Positions 45,696 through 54,203 of a stretch of DNA of 64,000 nucleotides are shown here, piece after piece (within the stretch, counting starts at the first letter, position 1; every line of letters starts with the position of its first letter). The DNA lies in the NCBI RefSeq assembly GCF_038007965.1, contig NZ_JBBOYD010000002.1:310001-374000 (forward strand), in the 5' to 3' direction. This DNA comes from Niallia sp. FSL W8-0635. GTDB taxonomy: Bacteria; Bacillota; Bacilli; Bacillales; Cytobacillaceae. The translations under genes and the position numbers were made by a program. The notes under the pieces are model-generated. The model saw only the letters and a list, made by a program, of their open reading frames with translations. It was not told the DNA's origin and did no database searches.

Positions 45696-46956
45696 AGGCT
45701 CTATGCCCACCAACCAATTTGGAACGGTGTACAGCTGTCCCTCCTGGAGTATAGGAGACTGCCCTTAGTAAAGAGGTGGGACCAAATTTATTTCTTAATT
45801 CGTCTACTACATAACCTATTTTTCGTTTTTTCCAACTATTAGTATCAAAAAGATCCAATTGCACTTCGTAATCATCTACGAGTTTGGACAAACTAACAGA
45901 TATTTGTCTAACAATTTGTCCGCGATAATTTTCTCTCATAATATCCAAACATACCTTATATATATCCATGGTTGCATTAGTAGGATTTTCGATTGTTCTT
46001 GACCGATTAAATCCCCCACCATACTCATCTCGACTATATCCTAACCCAAAACTTATAGTGCGAACCGCATGATGATTTTTTCTTGCTCTTTTACATACCT
46101 CTTCGCACATTTCTAATACTACAGTTTCTATCTCTCTTCTTTCCTTGTAATCCCGAAGTAATATTTGACTTTTACCGTAACTGACTTGTCCAGCCATAAT
46201 TGGTGAACCAATTTCGGATAAATCTATTCCCCAAGCATGATGAAACAATTGGTTTCCCAATATTCCAAACTTATTTTCCAGTAATTTTAAATCGTATCTA
46301 GCAAGTTGCCCTATAGAAAATATCCCCATACTGTTTAATGTTTTTTCAGTTCGCTTACCAATCCCCCACATTTCACTTAATGGTGATATTGGCCATAATT
46401 TCATTTGTACATCATTGAAAGTCCAAGTTGCAATACCACTATCCACCTTTTTAGCTTCTAAATCTAGACACAGTTTTGCCATAAGCATATTTGGACCGAT
46501 TCCTACTGTACAGGGGAGTCCGAAATCACTGTAAATATCATATTGAATTTGTTTAGCTATTTCTTCTGGAGTGCCCCATTTATCAGAAGGGCCAAGTTCT
46601 AAAAAGCTTTCATCGATGGAGTAAACATGTACTTTATTAGGAGGTACATATCTATAAAATAACTTAATAATTTCTGTAGATACGCGGACAAATAAGGACA
46701 TCGATGGATCCACTACAACAATACGAGGATCTTTTGGAATTTCAAACTTCCGAGAACCCGTTTTTATCTTAAAATCTCTTTTCATAGCAGGAGAGGCAGC
46801 AAGTACTATACTCCCCTCCCTCTCCATATTCCCTACTACAGCTAAGTGACAAGTAAGAGGGTCGAGACCTAATAATACAGCTGATACTGATGCATAAAAT
46901 GACTTCATATCAACGGCTAGTATGTTTTTATGAGGAAACTGAGAGTAGTCGAACAT
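45694..46956 (-). CDS. uvrX: Y-family DNA polymerase, UvrX/YqjW-like
   Basis: 420 residues from ATG 46956 behind AGGTGAT. Catalytic palm: ILAVDMKSFYASV (first Asp) and VYSIDESFLELG (Asp-Glu); thumb GIGKRTEKTLNSMGI; little-finger region in the C-terminal third. Error-prone lesion-bypass polymerase of the UvrX/YqjW group. Follows the YolD-like gene, which in Bacillus is the standard SOS partner, and is under the same LexA-box promoter. Confidence 0.9.
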   Translation of the reverse strand: MFDYSQFPHKNILAVDMKSFYASVSAVLLGLDPLTCHLAVVGNMEREGSIVLAASPAMKRDFKIKTGSRKFEIPKDPRIVVVDPSMSLFVRVSTEIIKLFYRYVPPNKVHVYSIDESFLELGPSDKWGTPEEIAKQIQYDIYSDFGLPCTVGIGPNMLMAKLCLDLEAKKVDSGIATWTFNDVQMKLWPISPLSEMWGIGKRTEKTLNSMGIFSIGQLARYDLKLLENKFGILGNQLFHHAWGIDLSEIGSPIMAGQVSYGKSQILLRDYKERREIETVVLEMCEEVCKRARKNHHAVRTISFGLGYSRDEYGGGFNRSRTIENPTNATMDIYKVCLDIMRENYRGQIVRQISVSLSKLVDDYEVQLDLFDTNSWKKRKIGYVVDELRNKFGPTSLLRAVSYTPGGTAVHRSKLVGGHRA

Positions 46957-46966
46957 AAACAATCAC

Positions 46967-47188
46967 CTATTTTGTTATTTTACTTATCATTGAAAAAGGT
47001 AAATATAAAATTTCTTCTGTTGTATCTTTAACTAATCGAAAATGCTTGTTGTTGTAATCAATGAATATGGTTTTCCCTGTTATGATTGTCTCGCCTAATG
47101 CTAGGTGGTCAAAAACATAAAAAGAAACCGAAGAATTAGTTTCCATTGCATTATAAATTGTTTCTTCTTCAAGAAAAGAATAAGTCAT
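46967..47188 (-). CDS. YolD-like protein
   Basis: 73 residues from ATG 47188 behind GGAGGAG. C-terminal YolD pattern: GETIITGKTIFIDYNNKHFRLVKD, EEILYLPFSMISKI. The usual N-terminal segment is short. YolD proteins are encoded next to UvrX-type polymerases, as here. Confidence 0.75.
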   Translation of the reverse strand: MTYSFLEEETIYNAMETNSSVSFYVFDHLALGETIITGKTIFIDYNNKHFRLVKDTTEEILYLPFSMISKITK

Positions 47189-47214
47189 TACTATCTCCTC
47201 CAATTAATATAAAA

Positions 47215-47236
47215 ATTATATAAGAACTTATGTTCG
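47215..47236 (-). promoter_or_regulatory. LexA (SOS) box overlapping the yolD-uvrX promoter
   Basis: GAAC-TTAT-GTTCG (core 47224-47235) matches the Bacillus LexA/DinR consensus CGAAC-N4-GTTCG. On the minus strand a TATAAT -10 (47215-47220) follows directly, so bound LexA would block the promoter. Confidence 0.8.
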
Positions 47237-47420
47237 ATTACAATGTTATTTTCTTACTGGAATGTGTGATTTATACTATCGAATTTCAAATAATTGATAT
47301 GATGAAATGAGAAAATGGAAGAAGAAGGTGAAATAAAAATACCTGTTATTGGAGAATTTAATTGAAGATGAATAGAGAATGTTAGAGGATTATCTATCTG
47401 TGATTTTAGATCCTAACGGA

Positions 47421-47456
47421 TTGAAATTTTTGTAGTAAGGGTATATTATAATATAT
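47421..47456 (+). ncRNA. Candidate antisense RNA promoter (antitoxin)
   Basis: TTGAAA (47421-47426), 17-base spacer, TATTAT (47444-47449), start about 47456. A transcript would run rightward through the toxin terminator hairpin and into the 47527-47679 gene in antisense, as in type I toxin-antitoxin loci with 3' overlap. Its end is not identified. Confidence 0.4.
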
Positions 47457-47468
47457 AAGAATTAAACT

Positions 47469-47496
47469 AAAAAACCAAGGAGCTACAACTCCTTGG
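47469..47496 (-). terminator. Terminator of the 50-aa gene
   Basis: ccaaggag / ctccttgg perfect stem (47475-47496) followed on the minus strand by six U. Confidence 0.8.
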
Positions 47497-47526
47497 ACAA
47501 CTACTTACGAGTGGTATGCTAAATAG

Positions 47527-47679
47527 TTATTTAGAAGACCCACCCTTTTGCTTCCTACGGCGCGGGGCGGGTTTTCGTTTGTTCTTCTTTTTGCTTGCAA
47601 AGCGATTTGCATAGCCTGCAGCAAGAGTAGTAAAAAAGATTTTTGCTACATCTTTGAGTAAGTCCAATACGAAATCCAT
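47527..47679 (-). CDS. Small hydrophobic-basic peptide, candidate type I toxin
   Basis: 50 residues from ATG 47679 behind a near-perfect AAGGAGGTGA. An amphipathic/hydrophobic N-terminal helix (MDFVLDLLKDVAKIFFTTLAAGY) is followed by a very basic tail (SKKKNKRKPAPRRRKQK). An extended -10 TGATATAAT on the minus strand (about 47753-47761) gives a leader of about 70 bases. A strong terminator and an opposing promoter at the 3' side complete a type I toxin layout. No known toxin family is recognised by eye. Confidence 0.6.
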   Translation of the reverse strand: MDFVLDLLKDVAKIFFTTLAAGYANRFASKKKNKRKPAPRRRKQKGGSSK

Positions 47680-47812
47680 TTGTATGTCACCTCCTTTCCC
47701 TCTTAGACAGGAAAAGAGTGCATACCACCCGCACCTATGTAGTTGTATCACCATTATATCACACCATTTTTCCATTAGGACAAACAAAACCCCTTACATT
47801 GTGTAAAGGGTG

Positions 47813-48673
47813 TTAAATGATAAATTTTTGAAAGCTAGCACTTCTCATAAAACCTTTAGAAGTTAAACATTGATATTTAATTTCGCCCTTTAGAAGAGGG
47901 TCTAAATATACAAAGTTCTTATCTTCTCCGATAATTAATTGTTTTGAAATTTTATAAAAGGCTTCCCTTTCCTTTTTGGGGACAAATTCCACAATTCCTC
48001 TTGATTGGTTCCCTTCTTTTATCAACCATCCAAAAGAGTTTTTTTTATATCCATAAATATTTCCTATTAAGAATTGGTAATTTTTGATTTTTTGGAAAGC
48101 GAAGGTTCGACTATCTAATATATATTTAGATGAGAGTTTTTTACTTACTATCCCTTCTAATCCTAGCTCCTTCACTTTATTAAATAAGGTTAGTCCATCG
48201 TTAAATGAGGTAGCTGCTGAAATTAGATGGTCATTATCAATAATCGAACTTAAGATATCTAATCTCTTTTCTAGGGGATCATGTATTGTAGATACTCCAT
48301 TAAGGAAAAGAATATCAAATGCAACGAAGTGTACGGGGATAGCTTTCGCTAGAGAAACAATTTTATCTCTTTGAGACGCTTGAAATCGTGCCATTAGGCA
48401 TTCGAAATTTGGTTTGGGTATTTCACCATTCTTATCAAGAACAATCACTTCTCCGTCCAATATACATGTTTGGACAGGCAAGTTTAAATTAAGTAATTCA
48501 ATGTACTTTAATGTAACATCATTTCCATGTCTGGTGTAGATAGTGATTTTCCCATGATCGTAATGGAATAAAGCTCTATGTCCGTCAAATTTCAACTGAT
48601 GTATATAATTTGAATCAGTTGATATAACCTCAGATGGTTGTAATAACATTGGTTTTAAAGGAGTGTTTAACAC
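47813..48673 (-). CDS. ATP-dependent DNA ligase
   Basis: 286 residues, GTG start 48673 behind GAGGTG. Nucleotidyltransferase motifs: KFDGHR with the adenylated Lys (about residue 28), motif III CILDGEVIVLD, motif IV EGIVSKK, motif V FAFQKIKNY. Short ligase like those of SPbeta-type phages and LigD catalytic domains; OB fold follows. Repairs nicks, perhaps after conjugative entry. Confidence 0.88.
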   Translation of the reverse strand: MLNTPLKPMLLQPSEVISTDSNYIHQLKFDGHRALFHYDHGKITIYTRHGNDVTLKYIELLNLNLPVQTCILDGEVIVLDKNGEIPKPNFECLMARFQASQRDKIVSLAKAIPVHFVAFDILFLNGVSTIHDPLEKRLDILSSIIDNDHLISAATSFNDGLTLFNKVKELGLEGIVSKKLSSKYILDSRTFAFQKIKNYQFLIGNIYGYKKNSFGWLIKEGNQSRGIVEFVPKKEREAFYKISKQLIIGEDKNFVYLDPLLKGEIKYQCLTSKGFMRSASFQKFII

Positions 48674-48996
48674 AGATTTTTCACCTCTTCTAATATCATA
48701 ACAGAGACAGATTGGTCGATAAATAGAACGTTATTGTTAAAAGAGGAATAATGTGGTGACATAACCAAGGATAAGCCCTTCAGTTTATTAGAAGGACTTA
48801 AGTGTGGTGATTCATGCTTTAAGACTAATATATAACCATCCCGTCTATTTTATGCATTTGAAGTATGTATGATTGTATTAATTTTGATTACAGTTTTATC
48901 GTGGCGAAGAACATTGACTAAACATTGGTAATAATTTATAATTCAGTTATAAGCGGTGTAGTCATTGTTTTGTTCATAAAAAGGGAGAGGGCAGTT
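48674..48996. other. 320-base spacer between divergent genes
   Basis: Holds promoter sequence for both sides and a small hairpin (aagcccttc / gaaggactt, about 48774-48800). A broken frame near 48850-48930 reads LFYAFEVCMIVLILITVLSWRR, possibly a membrane-protein remnant. No supported gene. Confidence 0.35.
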
Positions 48997-50178
48997 ATGA
49001 ATACGATACTTACATTCCTTAACGGTTTTGTTCAATACCGAAGGGGGAAACAGACAGGTTTAGCTGGATTATTAGGACTTATTATTTTTGTTTTGGCAGT
49101 TTACAGATGGGATATTACTTATCCAATTTTAGAATCGCTAAAAATTATTGATTTCTTTGATAATTTGGGTTTGATATATGAGGGCGAACCAGGAACGACG
49201 TTGTACGCAATAATGTTATTCTTATCAAGAGCAGCAATAGTAATAATGTTTTTCTTAGCAGTAGCTTTAATTCTAAGTTTATTTTTAATGATTATTGGAT
49301 CTTCTAAGTTAGGCCAAAATTTATTAGCATACGTTGTATTAGTTATTATGACACCATTGGCAGTCTTGTGGATTATAGGATATGAGATTCTTCACTTATT
49401 GGGTTTCCGAACAAAAAAGGAAAAGGCAGAGGAGTCATATGAAAACTGGCATCAAGAGACTTTTGGAGAACATTCTGATAGATATAAGGAAGAGCAATTA
49501 AAGTATGAAGAGTCTCGTCTTTCCCCTTCTGATTTATTAAAAAAATACTGCACTACTTATTATATAGAGGATACAATTAGTCAGTTAAATAGATTGCCCA
49601 TGTTTGGTGATACAGTTTTCATGCTAGGAGAAACCTATGATGGATCACTCTATATCTTAATGCCTGACCCTTTATTGAAATATAATAGAAAGATGGATAT
49701 CGAATATAGGAGGAACTATTCTACTCCTATTAAAGCAGTACCATTTACTGTGAAAAATGTTGTGTTAGAAAAAAAAGATGATTCTAATATCATGAAATAT
49801 AGACCAGAAAAAATGGTCATTTCTTTGAAGAAAAATCCCGAGTATAATGTAAATAGTGAATTAATTAAATATGAATTTTTAGTGGATATAGACTTTTTGG
49901 ATATCAAGTCTTTTTATATGCCGGATCTTGATTTAAAAGACATTAAGCATTACATTAGCTCTTTCGGCAAAAGAAATGATTATCGAAGTTATTTAGAAGA
50001 TAAGGTAGAAAAGTATTTTTCTCAAAAACAACATCTTTTAAATTTTTTATATAGAGACATATCAAGCGAAAAATTTCAAGAAGTTACTAATGACCTTAAA
50101 GAATTAAATGCAACAAATGAAGATATAGTTAAAATGATAAATGATTCTCCCAAAATACTAGGAGTGAATAATGAATAA
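48997..50178 (+). CDS. Membrane protein, unknown, 393 aa
   Basis: ATG 48997 behind GGGAGAGGG; the longer frame has no ribosome site. Three membrane helices in the first 135 residues (LAGLLGLIIFVLAVY, AAIVIMFFLAVALILSLFLMI split, LLAYVVLVIMTPLAVLWII), then a long soluble domain rich in charged residues (EYRRNYSTPIKAVPFTVKNV, SFYMPDLDLKDIKHYI). Overlaps the next gene by eight bases, so the two are coupled. Function unknown; a partner in transfer or surface functions is possible. Confidence 0.65.
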   Translation: MNTILTFLNGFVQYRRGKQTGLAGLLGLIIFVLAVYRWDITYPILESLKIIDFFDNLGLIYEGEPGTTLYAIMLFLSRAAIVIMFFLAVALILSLFLMIIGSSKLGQNLLAYVVLVIMTPLAVLWIIGYEILHLLGFRTKKEKAEESYENWHQETFGEHSDRYKEEQLKYEESRLSPSDLLKKYCTTYYIEDTISQLNRLPMFGDTVFMLGETYDGSLYILMPDPLLKYNRKMDIEYRRNYSTPIKAVPFTVKNVVLEKKDDSNIMKYRPEKMVISLKKNPEYNVNSELIKYEFLVDIDFLDIKSFYMPDLDLKDIKHYISSFGKRNDYRSYLEDKVEKYFSQKQHLLNFLYRDISSEKFQEVTNDLKELNATNEDIVKMINDSPKILGVNNE

Positions 50179-50917
50179 AGAAACTTTAATAGAATTGTTA
50201 ATTCCTCATAAAGAACATTTAACAACGGTAGGCAAGTGGGAAGAATATGCTTCAAAGCACAACCTACCATCCTATTACTCATTAAGAAAGTTCTTTAATG
50301 ATTGGAACGAAATTAGAATCGCTTTAGGAACAGAGATAAAGGGAAAATATGATCGAAATAGCCTTATTCAAATCGGAAAGGAACATAAAGAGCACGCTAA
50401 AACAATAAGAATGTGGAAAGATTACTCTGCTAATCAAACACTAGATCTTCCGTCTCCTGGTCAGATTTTAACAGTATTTAAAGATTGGTCATCGTTTAAA
50501 AATGCCATTGGAGTAGAGAATGAAAGAACTCCGAAGTATACAAAGCAAAAAATAAAAGAAATTCTTGAAGAACATAATGAATTTTTTATTTCACGTTCTC
50601 AATGGGATATATATGCTTCTGAGAATAAATTACCAACTTATAAAACAATTAGAAATCATTATACGTACGATGAAATATTGGATATAGTAGGAAAGAAAAA
50701 AGTTTTTAATTTATCAAAAGAAGAACTAATAATACTTACATTAAAACCAGAGTATTTATACAAATTTCTCAATTCTACTAAAACAAAGTGGGATGAATTT
50801 GCAAGGGAAAATAATTTACCTTCTTCATATAAGTATATAAAAACTTTCGATACATGGTTAAAAGCAAAAGAAGAAATTGATAAAGCCTATCTAACAATGT
50901 CAAAAGGTACGGAATAA
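50171..50917 (+). CDS. Protein with four HNH_repeat-like units
   Basis: 248 residues, ATG inside the preceding stop region. Four units of W...(Y/F)A..N.LPS.....F..W...: TVGKWEEYASKHNLPS, TIRMWKDYSANQTLDLPS, SRSQWDIYASENKLPT, TKTKWDEFARENNLPS. Same small helical repeat as at 28379. No nuclease domain. Coupled to a membrane protein, which is an unusual partner for a DNA-binding repeat. Confidence 0.7.
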   Translation: MNKETLIELLIPHKEHLTTVGKWEEYASKHNLPSYYSLRKFFNDWNEIRIALGTEIKGKYDRNSLIQIGKEHKEHAKTIRMWKDYSANQTLDLPSPGQILTVFKDWSSFKNAIGVENERTPKYTKQKIKEILEEHNEFFISRSQWDIYASENKLPTYKTIRNHYTYDEILDIVGKKKVFNLSKEELIILTLKPEYLYKFLNSTKTKWDEFARENNLPSSYKYIKTFDTWLKAKEEIDKAYLTMSKGTE

Positions 50918-50934
50918 TTACTTTACCGTACCTT
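50904..50934. terminator. Terminator shared by convergent genes
   Basis: aaggtacgg / ccgtacctt stem overlapping the ends of the HNH-repeat gene and of the last conjugation-operon gene. Confidence 0.7.
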
Positions 50935-51565
50935 CTATTTGTTTAACTATTTCCCAAGCGGAAGTTACAATAGAATATGTGGAATGGTGATGCTCCTCTG
51001 AGTGAGCGTACTCCGAGGGAGAAATACGAATTTCTATCCTTTTAGAAAGACCGTCTGAGTATTTTAATTCTAATAATACTCTATTAGAATTAGGACCAAT
51101 CCCTTCTTTCGCTTCTTTGATTTTTAATCCCTCAATACTGCCGTTTCTTGAAATTCTGTTTATTATTTCCTTTACCACTAATTCTTTGTCCTCTTCTTTT
51201 GATTGGAATAAATCCTGTGAAAGAACTTCAATATCAAATGCAGAAGTAAAATAATCAATATTATCTTGTAATAACCCAGTCATAAAGTAGTTGATGACGT
51301 TTCTCTGAGGAGAAACGTCACTATGTTCATTTGGTTCATAAAAACCTAAGTCTAACTCCATGTCACCTTTTGCATTTTTTTCTGCCCACTCCATTGTCTT
51401 TTTTTGATATTCTTTATTAAATGATACTTCCTTAGCCACATTGTTTTGCATATCTTTTAAATCAACTGGAGTAAGTTTTTGACTGGAAGAAACATTGATA
51501 TATATCGCAATACAGATTGTGATTATTGAGATACTGATAATCCAAATATAATGTTTTTTCATCAT
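50918..51565 (-). CDS. Single-pass conjugation protein, possibly VirB8-like
   Basis: 215 residues from ATG 51565, overlapping the lipoprotein stop (ATGA) and behind GGAAGAAG. One membrane helix (IWIISISIITICIAIYI), then an outer domain with NVINYFMTGLLQDNIDYFTSAFDIE and strands RVLLELKYSDGLSKRIEIRIS, a layout like NTF2-fold VirB8/TcpC proteins. Last gene of the transfer operon. Assignment by layout only. Confidence 0.55.
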   Translation of the reverse strand: MMKKHYIWIISISIITICIAIYINVSSSQKLTPVDLKDMQNNVAKEVSFNKEYQKKTMEWAEKNAKGDMELDLGFYEPNEHSDVSPQRNVINYFMTGLLQDNIDYFTSAFDIEVLSQDLFQSKEEDKELVVKEIINRISRNGSIEGLKIKEAKEGIGPNSNRVLLELKYSDGLSKRIEIRISPSEYAHSEEHHHSTYSIVTSAWEIVKQIEGTVK

Positions 51566-52107
51566 TTTTCTTCTTCCATAGCTGCACTTGCCAGCTCTTC
51601 TCTTAGTATTTTCCATTGGTTAGCAGTATTTGCTTGTTCCTTTTTAATTTCTATATATTCTTGTCTTAATGTGTCCTTATCCATGGTATTAGATTCATCT
51701 GTACTACTATTATTGGCACTTTCAATTGCTGTAAGTAATAATTGATGCGAACGATTGACTAAGACAATAAGATTTTGGTGTGCCTCAAAAAGTTCTGGAT
51801 TAACATCTAGTGCCTCCACGTTGGAAACTAGTTCATTTGATTTTTTTATTGTTTCTTTCATTATTGTTGCAAATTGACTATTACTTACCTCATGGGTGTA
51901 TAGTCCATCTAAAGAATTGTTAAAATTTGTTAAAATACTAGTCATTTCTGTTATAAATGTTTGTAACGATTCATCGTATTCAATGAGGTAGTCTATATTA
52001 TCTTCTGTCACTTTTATATTAGCTTTAGAACTTGAAGAGCATCCACTTAAAATTATTACTAACGACAAAATTAGAAAAGAAAAACGTAGTTTACTAGTAC
52101 CTTTCAT
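51562..52107 (-). CDS. Lipoprotein of the transfer operon
   Basis: 181 residues, signal peptide with lipobox ILSGC (Cys23). The mature part is helical and rich in Asn, Glu and Ser (YDESLQTFITEMTSIL, SNELVSNVEALDVNPEL, coiled-coil-like EIKKEQANTANQWKILREEL). No known domain. 17 bases after the wall hydrolase. Confidence 0.7.
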   Translation of the reverse strand: MKGTSKLRFSFLILSLVIILSGCSSSSKANIKVTEDNIDYLIEYDESLQTFITEMTSILTNFNNSLDGLYTHEVSNSQFATIMKETIKKSNELVSNVEALDVNPELFEAHQNLIVLVNRSHQLLLTAIESANNSSTDESNTMDKDTLRQEYIEIKKEQANTANQWKILREELASAAMEEEK

Positions 52108-52124
52108 ATACTCACCCCTATAAC

Positions 52125-54197
52125 TTAAAATTTGATGTATAAAGCGGGATTTTTAGCATTTGCTTTATTTGCAGTCCATGCTGGTGAATGGATTTCAAAA
52201 TGCAAATGAGGTCCGGTGACGTTCCCAGTACTACCCATATATCCTAAAAACTGCCCTTGTTTTACTTTTGTACCGGCAGAAACAGCTCTATTTTGCATAT
52301 GTGCATATACAGTTTCATATTTCTTACCACCTATTGTATGTTGAATGTAAACAACATTCCCATATGAACTACTTAGATAGGATCTATGAACGACACCATC
52401 TGCAGCAGCATATATTTTCACGTTTGATCTACCACCTAATCCAATATCTATACCATAGTGAGTAGCACCCCATCTTGCACCAAATCCAGAAGTAACTTTT
52501 CCTGTGGTAGGTCTAATAAAACTTCCTGGATTTAGTTCTGGTGAATCAGATCCACCGCTATAACTAGCGCTTGTTTTGAATTTTTCTGACCTAGCTAGTA
52601 CATCGTTAACATACCAATCTGCATGGTTATATTGATAAATTGATTTTCTCTTATCTGTAGAGTAGCCGTTCTTTGAAAGATAATTTGCTGCGGTGAAAAT
52701 AGCATCTTCTAAAGTAAATGGATCTGCCTTTCCATCATTATTACCATCTACTCCGTATCCTCCACCTGCTTTAATAACATTCAAATCTGTATAATTTGTA
52801 GTATTTGAAACTCTTCCCCCTCCAATATTGTATTTCCATCCTGCCCAAGTTGCAGGAAGAAATTGCATGTGACCAACAGCTCCTGCATAAGAAAGCATTG
52901 GTTTTATTGTACTGAAGGCTGTCTCCTTACTATGAATAGCGGCTAGTGTATACCAATGTACCCCATACTTTTTTTCTGCAGCAAGGTATATAGGCATGTA
53001 TTGCGGAGGTACCCCAGCTCCAGGAATTATGTCACCATCATAACTGATATCATCAAACCCATATACGCCACCATTCCCTTTCAACCAATCTATATAATTT
53101 ATATCTCCTTCAAGGAAGCTATAATTTGCTTCTATAAGCATCTTATCGTCCAAGCCCAGTCCCATTGAGTTTAATATTGCATCAAAATTCGCATAATCTT
53201 GTTTTACTTGTTTACTAGATTCAAAATATTGCTGTCTAGTTTTAGTTGTAGTTTTTACTTCTACAATTCTTTCAACTTTAACTGTCTTAGTTTTTAAAAG
53301 GTACACTTTAACATAACCTGAAGTGTTAATCTTATTTTTTTTCTGTCTGGTTTCTTCTGCTAGTAGTGATTTCCACGTTTTGCTGTTTGAATTATAAAAT
53401 GGAAAGTAAGGATCTGACCTATCTACAAGATACATAGGGACTTCTAACGCTTTCCAATAGTCAACTTTTTTATTTTCTTTTATGGTTTTGTGGGTAATGA
53501 CTGTATTTGATTTCCACGCTGTGACTTTGGGTTTATAGGTGAATATAGTTGAACCATTCCAATATTCTACAGAATTTAATTTGGTTACCATGTTTTTTGT
53601 ATGTTGAACTTTCCCAACATTACATTCTTTACCTTCCTCACAAACAGTCACTTGCTTTTCTTTCCATTCATCATATTGACCATACTCAAATTCAGGAGCG
53701 AGTTTAGTAGCCATGTTTCTAATAATTTTTTTCGTTTGGGAAAGACTGTAATCTTTTTGCTCAAAAAAATCTAACATTATAGTTGAGGATATTAACCCTT
53801 CTGGTACACGATAAGGTCTTTCTAAATCACTATCCATATTCACAGTAGATTCGGATTGTTCCTTAATATACGCTTGAATTTTTGCATCATCACCACTTAA
53901 ATTATCATCTGAAGTCCAAAAAAAGGATAATGCAACAGAGATGATAACAGTTACAATTATTATTCCTAAAGTTATTAAGATACCAGGAATACCTACTGTA
54001 CCAATTAACCAAGCAAAAATCTGTTTTAGTACTTTTAATATTACTTTGGCTGCAACTTTTATGGCTTTTTTTGCAACCGCAGCAGCTTTTTGTTTAAATT
54101 TTTTACTGAAGGGTTTAGATAGTAATCTACCTAATCCCTTCATTCCATTTACTAATTTTTCATTTAAGGTTTCTTGAGTATTTTTGTTATCACTCAT
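52125..54197 (-). CDS. Transfer-associated wall hydrolase: SLT transglycosylase + M23 peptidase
   Basis: 690 residues from ATG 54197 behind AGGTGAT. Basic N-terminus rich in Lys/Ala, one membrane helix (about 68-92), a Lys-rich spacer, then the SLT domain with Glu in AIHSKETAFS (about 419), GHMQFLPATW and a DGNNDGKADPF loop, then an M23 endopeptidase with HYGIDIG (His/Asp about 581-585) and GPHLHFEIH (about 664). VirB1-like role: local wall opening for the conjugation channel. Its SLT domain is clearly related to that of the 20276 protein, but the second hydrolase differs. Confidence 0.9.
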   Translation of the reverse strand: MSDNKNTQETLNEKLVNGMKGLGRLLSKPFSKKFKQKAAAVAKKAIKVAAKVILKVLKQIFAWLIGTVGIPGILITLGIIIVTVIISVALSFFWTSDDNLSGDDAKIQAYIKEQSESTVNMDSDLERPYRVPEGLISSTIMLDFFEQKDYSLSQTKKIIRNMATKLAPEFEYGQYDEWKEKQVTVCEEGKECNVGKVQHTKNMVTKLNSVEYWNGSTIFTYKPKVTAWKSNTVITHKTIKENKKVDYWKALEVPMYLVDRSDPYFPFYNSNSKTWKSLLAEETRQKKNKINTSGYVKVYLLKTKTVKVERIVEVKTTTKTRQQYFESSKQVKQDYANFDAILNSMGLGLDDKMLIEANYSFLEGDINYIDWLKGNGGVYGFDDISYDGDIIPGAGVPPQYMPIYLAAEKKYGVHWYTLAAIHSKETAFSTIKPMLSYAGAVGHMQFLPATWAGWKYNIGGGRVSNTTNYTDLNVIKAGGGYGVDGNNDGKADPFTLEDAIFTAANYLSKNGYSTDKRKSIYQYNHADWYVNDVLARSEKFKTSASYSGGSDSPELNPGSFIRPTTGKVTSGFGARWGATHYGIDIGLGGRSNVKIYAAADGVVHRSYLSSSYGNVVYIQHTIGGKKYETVYAHMQNRAVSAGTKVKQGQFLGYMGSTGNVTGPHLHFEIHSPAWTANKANAKNPALYIKF

Positions 54198-54203
54198 CAC
54201 TTA

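Noticed and set aside
48840..48940. Small membrane-protein gene upstream of 48997
   Set aside because: The frame is interrupted by a stop and has no ribosome site; at most a relic.
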